NCBI RefSeq assembly: GCF_040548875.1
Contig: NZ_JBEPSJ010000002.1
Coordinates: 186,001 to 250,000, forward strand
Direction of reading: 5' to 3'
DNA from: Conyzicola nivalis_A
GTDB taxonomy: Bacteria; Actinomycetota; Actinomycetes; Actinomycetales; Microbacteriaceae
DNA: 64,000 bases
The position numbers and the translations under genes are program-made. This document shows, in pieces, positions 53,979 to 63,008 of this stretch; position 1 is the stretch's first letter; the number at the start of each line of letters is the position of its first letter. The notes beneath the pieces are model-generated. The model was given only the letters and a program-made list of their open reading frames with translations, did not search any database and was not told the DNA's origin.

Positions 53979-55301
53979 GTGACCCTCCCGCATCGTCCGA
54001 TCCCGACCGCTGCGCTCGTCGACGATGTGGCCCGCGGGGCGACGGTCGCGATCGTGACCGTCGTGGTGCTCGTCGTGGTGCTGCTCGGTGTGGGCATCCT
54101 CCTGCTCTTCCGTCGCCGTTCCGGCGCCCAGCCGTCTAGCGCGAGCGGGCTGCCCGCCCTGCGCACGCGCGCGAACATCCTGCTGGTGCGGGCCGACGAG
54201 GCGGTGACGGCGGGCGAGGACGAGCTCGGGTTCGCCGTCGCGCAGTTCGGCGAGGCGCAGACCGCCGCGTTCAGCAGGACGATGGCGGATGCCCGCGGCC
54301 GGCTCGCCGAGGCGTTCCGGCTGCAGCAGGCGCTCGACGACGCCGTGCCCGAATCGTCGCAGAAGAAGCGCGAGTGGACGCTGCAGATCATCGCCCTGTG
54401 CGAGGCGGCCATCGCCGCGGTGACGGGCCAGGATCGGGACTTCTCCTCCCTGCGATCGGCCGAGGCCGACTCCCCCGCGCGAATCGCCGATGTGCGCGCT
54501 CGCATCGACGCCGCCCGCTCCCGCCTCCGACCCGCCGCGGCCGAGCTGGAACGCCTGCGGTCGGAGTACCGCGAGCGGCTCGTCGCCGGTGGCACGAACG
54601 CCGTGGAGACGGCGACGGACGCTCTGGATGCCTCGGCCGACAGCCTGCGCGAGGCGGAGCAGCGCCTCTCGCCCTCCGGGGTGAACACGGTCGCCGCGCT
54701 GCTCGAAGACGCCGAGGTGTCGCTGCGGCGCGCGACGTCCGCCCTGGACGGTGTGGACCGGCTGGGCGCGCGGCTCGATGCCGCGGCATCCGCCCTCGAC
54801 GCCCTTCTCGTGTCGTCCCTCGACGATCTCGCGGAGGCCCGCGCACAGCGCGACTCGCCACCCGATGCCGAGAGCGGTGCGGCGATCATCCGCGCGATGA
54901 CCGATGTCGAGGCGGCGCGATCGGCTGTCGCCGCGGCATCCGGCCCCCGTGACCCCGTGGCCGGCCTCGACACGCTCTCGGCGGCCGTCGCCACACTCGA
55001 CACCGCGCTGGCTACCGCGCGCAACCAGTCGCAACGACTCGAGCACGCCCGCGTCGCCCTCACCGGAACCCTCGTTTCGGCGCGCAGCCAGATCTCGGCG
55101 CTGCGCTCGCTCATCGGCGGGAGCGGACGGGGCGTCGGCGCGGAGGCCCGCACCCGGCTCGCCGAGGCGGAGCGCCAGCTCATGCTCGCCGAGGCCGAGG
55201 CAGACCCGGTGGAGGCGCTCGACGCCGCCCGCCGCGCGGTCACGCACGCCCGCGACGGGGACGCGCTGGCGCACTACGACGCGATGCAGCGCGGACGCTG
55301 A
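53979..55301 (+). CDS. Membrane-anchored coiled-coil protein resembling the C-terminal part of TPM-domain proteins
   Basis: 440 aa from GTG 53979. One membrane helix at ~22-44 (VAIVTVVVLVVVLLGVGILLLF), then a long Ala-rich, alpha-helical coiled-coil cytoplasmic region (repeats of LREAEQRL, RLGARLDAAASALDALL, LAEARAQR). In many actinobacteria a similar segment follows a TPM (Psb32/YgcG) domain; that domain is missing here, and no signal or TPM domain lies upstream. Divergent from the helicase gene. Function unknown. Confidence 0.75.
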   Translation: MTLPHRPIPTAALVDDVARGATVAIVTVVVLVVVLLGVGILLLFRRRSGAQPSSASGLPALRTRANILLVRADEAVTAGEDELGFAVAQFGEAQTAAFSRTMADARGRLAEAFRLQQALDDAVPESSQKKREWTLQIIALCEAAIAAVTGQDRDFSSLRSAEADSPARIADVRARIDAARSRLRPAAAELERLRSEYRERLVAGGTNAVETATDALDASADSLREAEQRLSPSGVNTVAALLEDAEVSLRRATSALDGVDRLGARLDAAASALDALLVSSLDDLAEARAQRDSPPDAESGAAIIRAMTDVEAARSAVAAASGPRDPVAGLDTLSAAVATLDTALATARNQSQRLEHARVALTGTLVSARSQISALRSLIGGSGRGVGAEARTRLAEAERQLMLAEAEADPVEALDAARRAVTHARDGDALAHYDAMQRGR

Positions 55302-55429
55302 GGCGCTGGCGCTTGCTGCCCGGCACCGAGGCGCCTCAGTGCCCCGCGACTTGTCGCTTGTGGGGCCATTCCCGGGCGTCGTCGCCCCACTAGTGACAAC
55401 TCGCGGCACGAGTGCGGTTGACTGGAGCG

Positions 55430-56047
55430 ATGGATGACCCGGTGGTGCTCGTGCGGCAACGCGGCGACCGCGATGCCGACCGCGCGCTGCTCGCCGAGGC
55501 CGCGGCGCTCGCGCTCGGCGTAGCGAGCGGAGTAGTCGCGAGCGCAGACCTAGCGAGCACAGACCTAACGAACGCAGAAGTCGCGAACGCAGACGTAGCG
55601 GGCGTCGTCGTGACCCGCACGTGCGCCCACTGCGGCGGCACCGATCACGGGCAGCCGAGCGCCCCGGGCGTGTTCCTCAGCCTGAGCCGGGCCGGCGGGC
55701 TCGTGGCCGTCGCCGCCAGCCTGCACCGTGCGGTCGGCATCGACATCGAGCGGCTCGACCGGGTCGCCCGCGCGGGCTTCGACGACGTGGCGTTCACCGC
55801 GGAGGAGCGAGCCGAGATAGCGGGCTCGGCAGACCCACACGCCCTGCGCGCCGTGCTCTGGACCAGCAAGGAGGCGCTGCTGAAACTCTGCGGCGACGGG
55901 CTGCGCACCGACCCGAGACTGCTGCGCGTGAGCGGAGCGCGACGACTGCTCGCCTGGCCGGCATCCGCCCCTCGTCTCCACGGCGCGGGCCTGACCCGGC
56001 TCGACACACCGCCCGGTTACGTGGGAACGCTCGCTGTCAGCGGATGA
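55430..56047 (+). CDS. 4'-phosphopantetheinyl transferase (Sfp type) with repeat-derived pentapeptides
   Basis: 205 aa from ATG 55430; GTG 55412 would add six residues. Sfp motifs are present: AVGIDIERLDRVA (Mg-binding D-x-E) and LWTSKEALLK. It adds phosphopantetheine to carrier proteins; the nearest client is the carrier domain of the NRPS at 57374. Residues ~32-56 are five 15-bp tandem units giving A-S/N-x-D/E-L/V pentads (ASADL, ASTDL, TNAEV, ANADV), and can be read as a pentapeptide-repeat-like insertion. Ends convergent with the M1 peptidase, overlapping 11 nt. Confidence 0.88.
   Translation: MDDPVVLVRQRGDRDADRALLAEAAALALGVASGVVASADLASTDLTNAEVANADVAGVVVTRTCAHCGGTDHGQPSAPGVFLSLSRAGGLVAVAASLHRAVGIDIERLDRVARAGFDDVAFTAEERAEIAGSADPHALRAVLWTSKEALLKLCGDGLRTDPRLLRVSGARRLLAWPASAPRLHGAGLTRLDTPPGYVGTLAVSG
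55523..55597. repeat. Five 15-bp tandem repeats in the PPTase gene
   Basis: Units: GCGAGCGGAGTAGTC, GCGAGCGCAGACCTA, GCGAGCACAGACCTA, ACGAACGCAGAAGTC, GCGAACGCAGACGTA. In frame, so the encoded protein gains pentapeptides with the A(D/N)LXX-like rhythm. Confidence 0.85.
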
Positions 56048-57365
56048 GCAGGTCGGGCACGGCGACCGAGTAGATCCACCGGTCGACGATGACCGAGATG
56101 GCGCTGCTCCCGGTGTGCCGCTCGAAGAACTCGACGAACCCCTCGGTCGTCACCGATCCGTAGGCGTTCTCGGCCACCCAGTCGCGCACCGCGGCGAAGA
56201 ACCTGTCATCCCCGACGACAGACCGCACCGAGTGCAGCGCGAGGGCGCCGCGCTTGTAGACGCGGTCGTCGAACATGGAGTGCGGGCCGGGGTCGCCGAC
56301 GACGAGCGAGTCCTTCGGCACGGCCTTCACGATCGCGCGGTGGGCGATGGCGCTCTGCTCCGCGGTCGGTCCGCCGATCGACTCGGCCCAGAGCCACTCG
56401 GCGTAGCACGCGAATCCCTCGTGCAGCCAGATGTCGCGCCAGCGCCGCAGGGTGAGGCTGTTGCCGAACCACTGGTGGGCGAGTTCGTGGGCGATGAGCC
56501 GGTCGCTGCCGTGGGCACCGTCGACGTGGTTGCGGCCGAAGATGCCGAGACCCTGTGCCTCGAGCGGGATCTCCAGCTCGTCGGGCGTCACGACCACCGC
56601 GTACTCGTCGAACGGGTAGGGGCCGAACCGGTCGGTGAAGAGCGCGATCATGTCGTCGATGCGGGCGAAGTCGACGCTCACCTTGTGCGCGAGCTCCGCC
56701 GGGTAGAACAGCCGGGCGTCGCCCGTGGCGCGGCTCGTGTAGCGGCCGATCTGCAGCGTGGCGAGGTAGCTGGCCATCGGCTGCTCCATCGCGAAGACCC
56801 AGATCGTGCGGCCCGACCGCGTCTCCTTCTCGACCAGCCGCCCGTTGGCGACGACGGTGTACGGCGCCTCGCACGAGACGGCGATGCGGTAGGTGGCCTT
56901 GTCGCTGGGGTGGTCGTTGCAGGGATACCAGGAGGCCGCCCCCGACGGCTGGCTCGCGACGATGACCCCGTCGGCGAGCTCCTCCCATCCGACGTCGCCC
57001 CACGGGCTCTTCACGGGATGCGGGGATCCGCCGTAGCGCACGACCACCTCGAACACGTCGCCGGCCTCGATCACGGTCGCGGGCGAGATGACGATCTTGC
57101 GCGCCGCCTGGTTCAGCTTGCGCGGGCGCACCCCGGCGACGAGCACCTTCTCGACGCTGAGCCCGGCGAAGTCGAGACTGAACCGGTCGAGCCGCTCCGT
57201 CGCGGTCGCGGTGATCGTGGCGACCCCGCGCAGCTGGTTGGTCTCGACCCGGTATGTGAGGTTCAGGTCGTAGTGCCCGACGGTGTAACCCCCGTTGCCG
57301 GTCGAGGGAAGATACGGGTCTCCCGCCGAGGCGGCACCGTGGTTCGACTGCGAAGAGGGGGTCAT
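56037..57365 (-). CDS. M1-family metallopeptidase (aminopeptidase N-like)
   Basis: 442 aa from ATG 57365. Zinc motif HELAHQWFG (His293, Glu294, His297) and Glu316 in WLHEGFACYAEWLW are intact. The usual GAMEN exopeptidase motif is replaced by PLEAQGLGIFG, as in the short M1 relatives. Only the N-terminal beta-domain and catalytic domain are present; there is no C-terminal helical domain. Starts 8 nt after the NRPS stop, so probably cotranscribed. May trim or process the peptide made by the NRPS (inference). Confidence 0.9.
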   Translation of the reverse strand: MTPSSQSNHGAASAGDPYLPSTGNGGYTVGHYDLNLTYRVETNQLRGVATITATATERLDRFSLDFAGLSVEKVLVAGVRPRKLNQAARKIVISPATVIEAGDVFEVVVRYGGSPHPVKSPWGDVGWEELADGVIVASQPSGAASWYPCNDHPSDKATYRIAVSCEAPYTVVANGRLVEKETRSGRTIWVFAMEQPMASYLATLQIGRYTSRATGDARLFYPAELAHKVSVDFARIDDMIALFTDRFGPYPFDEYAVVVTPDELEIPLEAQGLGIFGRNHVDGAHGSDRLIAHELAHQWFGNSLTLRRWRDIWLHEGFACYAEWLWAESIGGPTAEQSAIAHRAIVKAVPKDSLVVGDPGPHSMFDDRVYKRGALALHSVRSVVGDDRFFAAVRDWVAENAYGSVTTEGFVEFFERHTGSSAISVIVDRWIYSVAVPDLLIR

Positions 57366-57373
57366 GGGTGCCG

Positions 57374-60300
57374 TCAAGTATTCCACGGCGCCGATCTCCA
57401 CGGAGCGATCGGATTGCCCGCCCACAACGTGCTAGAAGGCACGCGTTCCCCGCGCATCACGAGCGACCCCGGCCCGACGGTCGCACCGAGATCGATCGAC
57501 GCCGCGGGCAGGATCACGCTGTTCGGCCCGAGGGTGGCGCCCGCCGCGAGCGACACCGTGTCGAGCTGCATCACCCGGTCGTGGAAGAGGTGCGTCTGCA
57601 CCACGCAGCCGCGGTTGACCGTCGCGCCGTCGCCGAGGCTCACGAGGTCGGCCTCGGGCAGCCAGTACGACTCGCACCATACGCCTCGACCGACGGATGC
57701 GCCCAGCGTGCGCAGCCAGAACGCCAACGCGGGAGTGCCGGCCGCGTTCGCCGCGAACCAGGGGCGGGCCACCATCTCGACGAAGGTGTCAGCCACCTCG
57801 TTGCGCCAGATAAACGACGACCAGAGCGGATGCTCGCTGCCGTCGATCCTTCCGACGAGCAACCACTTCGCGACCGTCGACGCTCCCGCCGCGGCCGCTC
57901 CCGCCGCCAGCAGGACGAACCCCGACAGGGCGATGGCCCAGCCGAGGCCGAGCGTCGACCAGACGGCAGCGAGCGCGACGAGCACCCCGAGCGCGATCCA
58001 GGCGGTGACGATGACGGGCACGATGCGCAGCAGCTCCCAGCCGGCGCGTGCGAACTTGAGGCGCGTCGCGGGGCGGAAGGTGCGGCCCAGGTCGAAGTCG
58101 GTGACGGTGCGGCGCAGGCGCACGGGCGGGTTGCCCAGCCACGACGACCCGCGCTTTGCGCCGCGCGGCGTCGCTGAGAGCACAGCGACGAGCCCGTTGC
58201 GCGGAACGGTGCGCCCGGGACCGGTGATGCCGCTGTTGCCGAGGAACGCGCGGCGTCCGACCTTGGCCCGCCCGATGCGCACCCAGCCGCCTCCGAGCTC
58301 GTAGGTGGCGACCATGGTGTCGTCGGCGAGGAACGCCCCCTGCGCGATCGTGGTCAACGAGGGGACCAGCAACACCGTCGAGATCTCGACGTTCTTTCCG
58401 ACCCTGGCCCCGAGCATCCGCAACCAGACGGGTGTGATCAGGCTCGCGTACAGCGGAAACAGCAGGGTGCGTGCGCTGTCGAGAATGCGTTCGGTCGCCC
58501 AGACCTGCCAGCCGATGCGGCTGCGCACCGGGAAGTGTCCCTCGCGCAGTCCGATGCCGAGAAGCCGCACCGCACCGACGACGAGCAGGGTGTAGGCGAG
58601 GCCCGCCGCGACGACCGCGAGCGGCACGGCGAGCGCGGCGCTGCCCACGGCGGCGGGGAAGCTCGAGCGGTCGATGCCGGCGCCGACGACGAGCGCGCCG
58701 AGGATCACTGCGGCGGCGGGCATGGCCGACATCGCGACGGATCCGAGGGCGAAGCCGACGAGCCAGTGCCGGGCGCGCGGTGGGCGCTCGATCGGCCAGG
58801 TCGGTCGGGCGGCGCCGACGCGGGCCGCGGGCGAGCCTGCCCAGCGCTCCCCCGCGGGCACTCGGCCCGAGACCGCGGAGCCGGGTTCGACGAGGGCGCC
58901 GCGCCCGATGCTGGCGCCTCCCAGCAGCGTGCTGCGGGAGCCGACGCGTGCGCCGGCTCCGACGTGCACGGCCCCGAGGCGCAGCACGTCGCCGTCGATC
59001 CAGTAGCCGGCGAGGTCGACCTCGGGCTCGATCGCGGCGCGCTCGCTGATCGTCAGCATGCCCGTGACCGGAGGCAGGGCGTGCAGGTCGACGCCGGAGC
59101 CGATCTTCGCGCCGAGCGCACGGGCGTAGTAGCTGATCCACGGGGCGCCCGCGAGCGACGCCGCGCCGACCTGCAGCGCGACCTGCTCGGCGAGCCACAG
59201 CCGCACGTGCACCGAGCCGCCGCGCGGGTAGTCACCCGGCTTCACCCCGGCGAGGAGCAGCCGTGCTGCGATCACGGAGATCAGCATCTTGCCGGGAGGC
59301 GTGATGAAGAGCAGGAAGCCTGCGGCGACCCACCACCACGAGATCTGCGGCAGGAACGGCAGGGCGAGCAGGTTGCCCGCGGCGCCGAGGTACACCAGCC
59401 ACCTGCCGGCGGAGAGCACGTGCAGCGGGATGCCGAGCAGCGTGAGGGCGATCTGGCTGGCCACCGGGGTCGGCAGCACGGCGCGCTGGGCCGTCTCTTC
59501 CGCGGGCGCGCGGCCGTCGAGCTCGTCGGCGAGCGAGCCGATGCGCGGGTAGTCGTAGACGTCGGAGACGAGCGTGCGCGGGTAGCGTTCGCGGATCGCC
59601 GACACGAGCTGCGCCGCCGAGAGGGATCCGCCGCCGAGCGCGAAGAAGTCGTCGTCGGCCGACGCGACGTTCGCGCCGAGGATGCTCGACCAGATCTGGG
59701 CGAGCCACTGCGTCGTCGGTGAGAGGTCGGCCGCGGCATCCGCCCCCGACTCGGCGCCGGGCAGCGGCCACGGCAGGGCGGCGCGGTCCACCTTGCCGGA
59801 GGTGCGCGTGGGCATCGTGTCGACGACGGCGAGCATGGGCACGAGGGCGGCCGGAAGCTCCTCGCGCAGGCGCTCGAGCGCTGTGGCACGGTCGAACTCG
59901 AAGCCGTCGACGAGCGCCAGGTAGCCGACGAGCACATGGTTGCCGGCCGGTGTGGTCTGCACGACCGATGCGGCCCCTGCGACCCCGTCGAGCGACTGCA
60001 GTGCGGCGTCGATCTCGCCGAGCTCGATGCGGCGGCCGCCGAGCTTCACCTGGTCGTCGGCGCGTCCGACGAAGACGAGGCCCGCGCTCTCGAAGCGCAC
60101 GAGGTCGCCGCTGCGGTATGCGCGCTGCCAGCCGAGCGACTCGAACGGCGCGTACTTCTCCGCGTCCTTGACGGGGTCGAGGTAGCGGGCGAGGCCGACG
60201 CCGCCGATGATGAGCTCGCCGATCTCGCCCTCGGCGACTCGGCTGCCGTCGGGTGCGACGACGGCGAGGTCCCAGCCGTCGAGCGGGAGTCCGATGCGCA

Positions 60301-61312
60301 CCGGGCCGTCGCCGCCGATCGGTGCGGCGCACGCGACGACGGTCGCCTCGGTGGGTCCGTAGGTGTTCCACAGCTCGCGGCCGGGTGCGGCGATGCGCGC
60401 GGCGAGCTCGGGCGGGCAGGCCTCGCCGCCGAAGATCACGAGCCGCACCTGCTCGAGCGACTCGTCGGGCCAGAGGGCGGCGAGGGTTGGCACCGTCGAC
60501 ACGACGGTGATGCCGTGCGCGATGAGCCACGGCCCCAGGTCGACGCCGGATCTCACGAGGGAGCGCGGCGCCGGCACGAGGCATCCGCCGTTCCTCCACG
60601 CCAGCCACATCTCCTCGCACGACGCGTCGAAGGCGACGGAGAGTCCGGCGAGCACACGGTCGCCGGGGGCTATGGGTTCGGCGGGCAGGAAGAGCCCCGC
60701 CTCCGCGTCGACGAACGCGGCGGCCGACCGGTGGGTGACTGCGACGCCCTTGGGCACGCCCGTAGACCCGGACGTGAAGATGACCCAGGCGTCGTCGTCG
60801 GGGGTGGGGGTGGCGACGGGCTCATAGTCCTCGAGCTCGTCGAAGGGCGGCGCTTCGACAGGCGGCGCTTCGACAGGCGGCGCTTCGACAGGCTCAGCGA
60901 CCGACGCCGGCACAGCGGCCGCGGCGAACACTCCCCCGTCGCCGATGACGCCGACCACGCGCGCCTCGCCGAAGACGAGCTGCGCGCGCTCCTCCGGGTC
61001 GTCAGCGTCGACGGGAACGTAGGCCGCTCCGGCGGCGAGCACCGCGAGGATCGACACGTAGAGCTCGCGGGTTCCCGACGCGATGCGGATGCCCACCTTG
61101 TCACCCCGGCGAACGCCGTCGCGGGTCAGGGCGAGGGCCTGCGCGTAGACGAGCCGTTCGAGTCGGCGGTAGCTGATGCCTCCCTGCGGATCCTCGAGCG
61201 CGAGCGCGTCCGGGTACTGCGCGACAGTGGAACGGAAGACGTCGATGAGGGTGCGTTCGAGCGGCGTGCGCGACGCCCCCTCGAGCATGCCCTGAGCTGT
61301 CGCGGTGGTCAC
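57374..61312 (-). CDS. Pls/PosA-family membrane-bound non-ribosomal peptide synthetase
   Basis: 1312 aa from GTG 61312 with GAGGAG 5 nt upstream. Adenylation domain ~20-515: A3 TSGSTGVPKGVAV (180-192), A4 AFDASCEEMW, A5 NTYGPTEATV, A10 TSGKVDR. Carrier domain with Ser563 in FFALGGGSLSA. The C-terminal half has six or more membrane helices alternating with three left-handed beta-helix acyltransferase-like stretches (e.g. GAHVHVGAGARVGS-like hexapeptides), the layout of epsilon-poly-lysine synthetase Pls. Pocket code by alignment to GrsA: D A E S I G T V V K; Glu at 239 suggests a basic amino acid (inference). Residues ~137-160 (EAPPVEAPPVEAPPF) come from repeat expansion. Confidence 0.9.
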   Translation of the reverse strand: MTTATAQGMLEGASRTPLERTLIDVFRSTVAQYPDALALEDPQGGISYRRLERLVYAQALALTRDGVRRGDKVGIRIASGTRELYVSILAVLAAGAAYVPVDADDPEERAQLVFGEARVVGVIGDGGVFAAAAVPASVAEPVEAPPVEAPPVEAPPFDELEDYEPVATPTPDDDAWVIFTSGSTGVPKGVAVTHRSAAAFVDAEAGLFLPAEPIAPGDRVLAGLSVAFDASCEEMWLAWRNGGCLVPAPRSLVRSGVDLGPWLIAHGITVVSTVPTLAALWPDESLEQVRLVIFGGEACPPELAARIAAPGRELWNTYGPTEATVVACAAPIGGDGPVRIGLPLDGWDLAVVAPDGSRVAEGEIGELIIGGVGLARYLDPVKDAEKYAPFESLGWQRAYRSGDLVRFESAGLVFVGRADDQVKLGGRRIELGEIDAALQSLDGVAGAASVVQTTPAGNHVLVGYLALVDGFEFDRATALERLREELPAALVPMLAVVDTMPTRTSGKVDRAALPWPLPGAESGADAAADLSPTTQWLAQIWSSILGANVASADDDFFALGGGSLSAAQLVSAIRERYPRTLVSDVYDYPRIGSLADELDGRAPAEETAQRAVLPTPVASQIALTLLGIPLHVLSAGRWLVYLGAAGNLLALPFLPQISWWWVAAGFLLFITPPGKMLISVIAARLLLAGVKPGDYPRGGSVHVRLWLAEQVALQVGAASLAGAPWISYYARALGAKIGSGVDLHALPPVTGMLTISERAAIEPEVDLAGYWIDGDVLRLGAVHVGAGARVGSRSTLLGGASIGRGALVEPGSAVSGRVPAGERWAGSPAARVGAARPTWPIERPPRARHWLVGFALGSVAMSAMPAAAVILGALVVGAGIDRSSFPAAVGSAALAVPLAVVAAGLAYTLLVVGAVRLLGIGLREGHFPVRSRIGWQVWATERILDSARTLLFPLYASLITPVWLRMLGARVGKNVEISTVLLVPSLTTIAQGAFLADDTMVATYELGGGWVRIGRAKVGRRAFLGNSGITGPGRTVPRNGLVAVLSATPRGAKRGSSWLGNPPVRLRRTVTDFDLGRTFRPATRLKFARAGWELLRIVPVIVTAWIALGVLVALAAVWSTLGLGWAIALSGFVLLAAGAAAAGASTVAKWLLVGRIDGSEHPLWSSFIWRNEVADTFVEMVARPWFAANAAGTPALAFWLRTLGASVGRGVWCESYWLPEADLVSLGDGATVNRGCVVQTHLFHDRVMQLDTVSLAAGATLGPNSVILPAASIDLGATVGPGSLVMRGERVPSSTLWAGNPIAPWRSAPWNT
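60834..60902. repeat. CTTCGACAGG repeat expansion inside the NRPS gene
   Basis: GAGCTCGTCGAAGGGC then three direct copies of CGCTTCGACAGG, the last continuing as GGCTCAGCGACC. In the gene's frame these give PVEAPPVEAPP. Inserted between A-domain core motifs A2 and A3, a region that tolerates length changes. Confidence 0.88.
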
Positions 61313-61407
61313 GTGTGCTCCTCGGGCGGTGCTGGAAAGAATCACGCGAGCCTACCGAGTCGAGGTTAACGCTTGGCAAACGCCCTTACCGGTATGCCGA
61401 GTGCCGC

Positions 61408-62403
61408 CTACGCCGTGGTCAACACGACGGCGCCCCAAGCCAGCGCGGCGACGAGCACCCACGAGGCGAGTCCGACGAGCAGCGAGCGTCCGCTCGTGCG
61501 CACTAGCGACACGACCCGGATCGACGACCCCAGTGCGACGAGCGCCAGACCGAAGAGGATCGTCTGTGCGAAATCCGCGGCGGCGAGCGCCGCCTCGGGC
61601 ACCGGCAGAAACGTGCGCACGAGCATCGCGGCCAGGAACCCGAGAACGAAGAGCGGCACGATCGGCGGTCGAGGGGCGGATGCCGCATCCGTCACCTCGA
61701 TCTGCGAGAAGCGCCGGTAGACGCCGACACCCGCGACGAGCGGGGCGAGCAGCAGCACGCGGGTGAGCTTGATCGCGACGGCGAGCGCCAGTGCGGAGGC
61801 GCCCGCGGTCTGCGCCACGGCCACCACCTGGCCGACGTCGTGCACGCTCGCGCCCGCCCACGCGCCGAACTGCAGGTCGGTGAGTCCGAGCGGCGCGTGC
61901 AGAAGCGGGAGCACGACGATCGCAAGACTCCCGCAGAGGGTGACGAGTGCGGCGGGCACGGCGATCTCGCTCGGCTTGCTGCGGGTGACGGCGGCCATCG
62001 CTCCGATCGCCGAGACGCCGCAGATGGAGAATCCGGCCGCGAGCAGCAGCGGCTCGTCGCCGGGCAGGCGGGCGAGGCGTCCGAGCAGGAGCGTGCCGAA
62101 GAAGGTGAGCACCACCACGACGACGACGGCGAGGAGGGTCGGTGCTCCGAGGTCGACGATGTCGCCGAGTCCCAGTTTGAGTCCGAGCAGAACGATCCCG
62201 ATGCGGAGCAGGCGGCGGGCGGCGAGGGCGAAGCCGGGCTTCCAGGCGCCGTCGAGCCGTTCGCGCAGGGCGGGGAGCTGGCCGAGGACGACGCCGATCA
62301 CCACGCACAGCGTGAGCACCGGAACCACGGGTAGAGCGAGGTGCACGGCGAACGCGAGCAGCAGCCCGCCGGCCGCGACGGCGAGCCCGGGGAGAAGTCG
62401 CAT
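61408..62403 (-). CDS. YeiH-family putative sulfate exporter (UPF0324)
   Basis: 331 aa with about nine to ten membrane helices. YeiH signature segments: IGIVLLGLKLGL, FSICGVSAIGAMAAV, WAGASVHDVGQVVAVAQ and IKLTRVLLLAPLVAG. Members have been linked to cysteate or sulfonate utilisation in other bacteria, but the function of this family is not settled. Sits next to the NRPS but in its own unit. Confidence 0.9.
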   Translation of the reverse strand: MRLLPGLAVAAGGLLLAFAVHLALPVVPVLTLCVVIGVVLGQLPALRERLDGAWKPGFALAARRLLRIGIVLLGLKLGLGDIVDLGAPTLLAVVVVVVLTFFGTLLLGRLARLPGDEPLLLAAGFSICGVSAIGAMAAVTRSKPSEIAVPAALVTLCGSLAIVVLPLLHAPLGLTDLQFGAWAGASVHDVGQVVAVAQTAGASALALAVAIKLTRVLLLAPLVAGVGVYRRFSQIEVTDAASAPRPPIVPLFVLGFLAAMLVRTFLPVPEAALAAADFAQTILFGLALVALGSSIRVVSLVRTSGRSLLVGLASWVLVAALAWGAVVLTTA

Positions 62404-62480
62404 ACCCCGACGCTAGACGACCCGCGGCGCGGCGCCGAACCTCACCGCCACAGCGGCGACTGCCGCGGTGCCGAACCTCG

Positions 62481-62966
62481 CTACCCGGCGACGACGGCCG
62501 ACACCGCGAACAGGGCTGCGGCCGCGAGCGCCGCGACCGTGCGTACGTGGTTGAGTCGTGTCCAGCGGGCGGAGAGCCGCGCCCACAGGTCCGCAGTCTC
62601 GGGCACAGAGGCATCCGCTCTGCCGACCGCGTCGTTGATCGGCACGTTCGCTGCGATCGTGACCACGAACGATCCGACGAGGTACAGCGCGCTCGCGACG
62701 ATGAGCAGCAGAGCGCCGGGCTCGCCGAGGGTCGCGAACCCGCGTATGCCGAGCACGACGCTCAACACCGCGGCCCCGACGAACGCGAGCATAAACGGAA
62801 CGCGCACCGCCGCCACGTTGATCGCCTGCATCGTCGTCACCGCCTGGGTGGTCGACAGCCGTGCGAGTCCCGGCATCACGATCGCCGAGAACGCGTAGAA
62901 CGCGCCGCCGACGCACCCGGAGGCGACACTGGCGGCGACGGTGGCGATGAGAAAGGCGTCGGTCAT
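62481..62966 (-). CDS. DUF1772 (anthrone-oxygenase-like) membrane protein
   Basis: 161 aa with four membrane helices. DUF1772 features: ASGCVGGAFYAFSAIVMPGL at the N-terminus, then MQAINVAAVRVPFM, ANVPINDAVG and TRLNHVRTVAALAAA. Function unknown in bacteria; eukaryotic members act on anthrones. Confidence 0.88.
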   Translation of the reverse strand: MTDAFLIATVAASVASGCVGGAFYAFSAIVMPGLARLSTTQAVTTMQAINVAAVRVPFMLAFVGAAVLSVVLGIRGFATLGEPGALLLIVASALYLVGSFVVTIAANVPINDAVGRADASVPETADLWARLSARWTRLNHVRTVAALAAAALFAVSAVVAG

Positions 62967-63008
62967 GGAACAAGCGAAGCGGATGTCGCGTGGCCGATCA
63001 ACTCCGGC

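Noticed and set aside
50122..53982. 1286-aa open frame on the plus strand across the helicase gene
   Set aside because: Antisense to a protein with clear SF1 helicase motifs; composition is biased and lacks domains.
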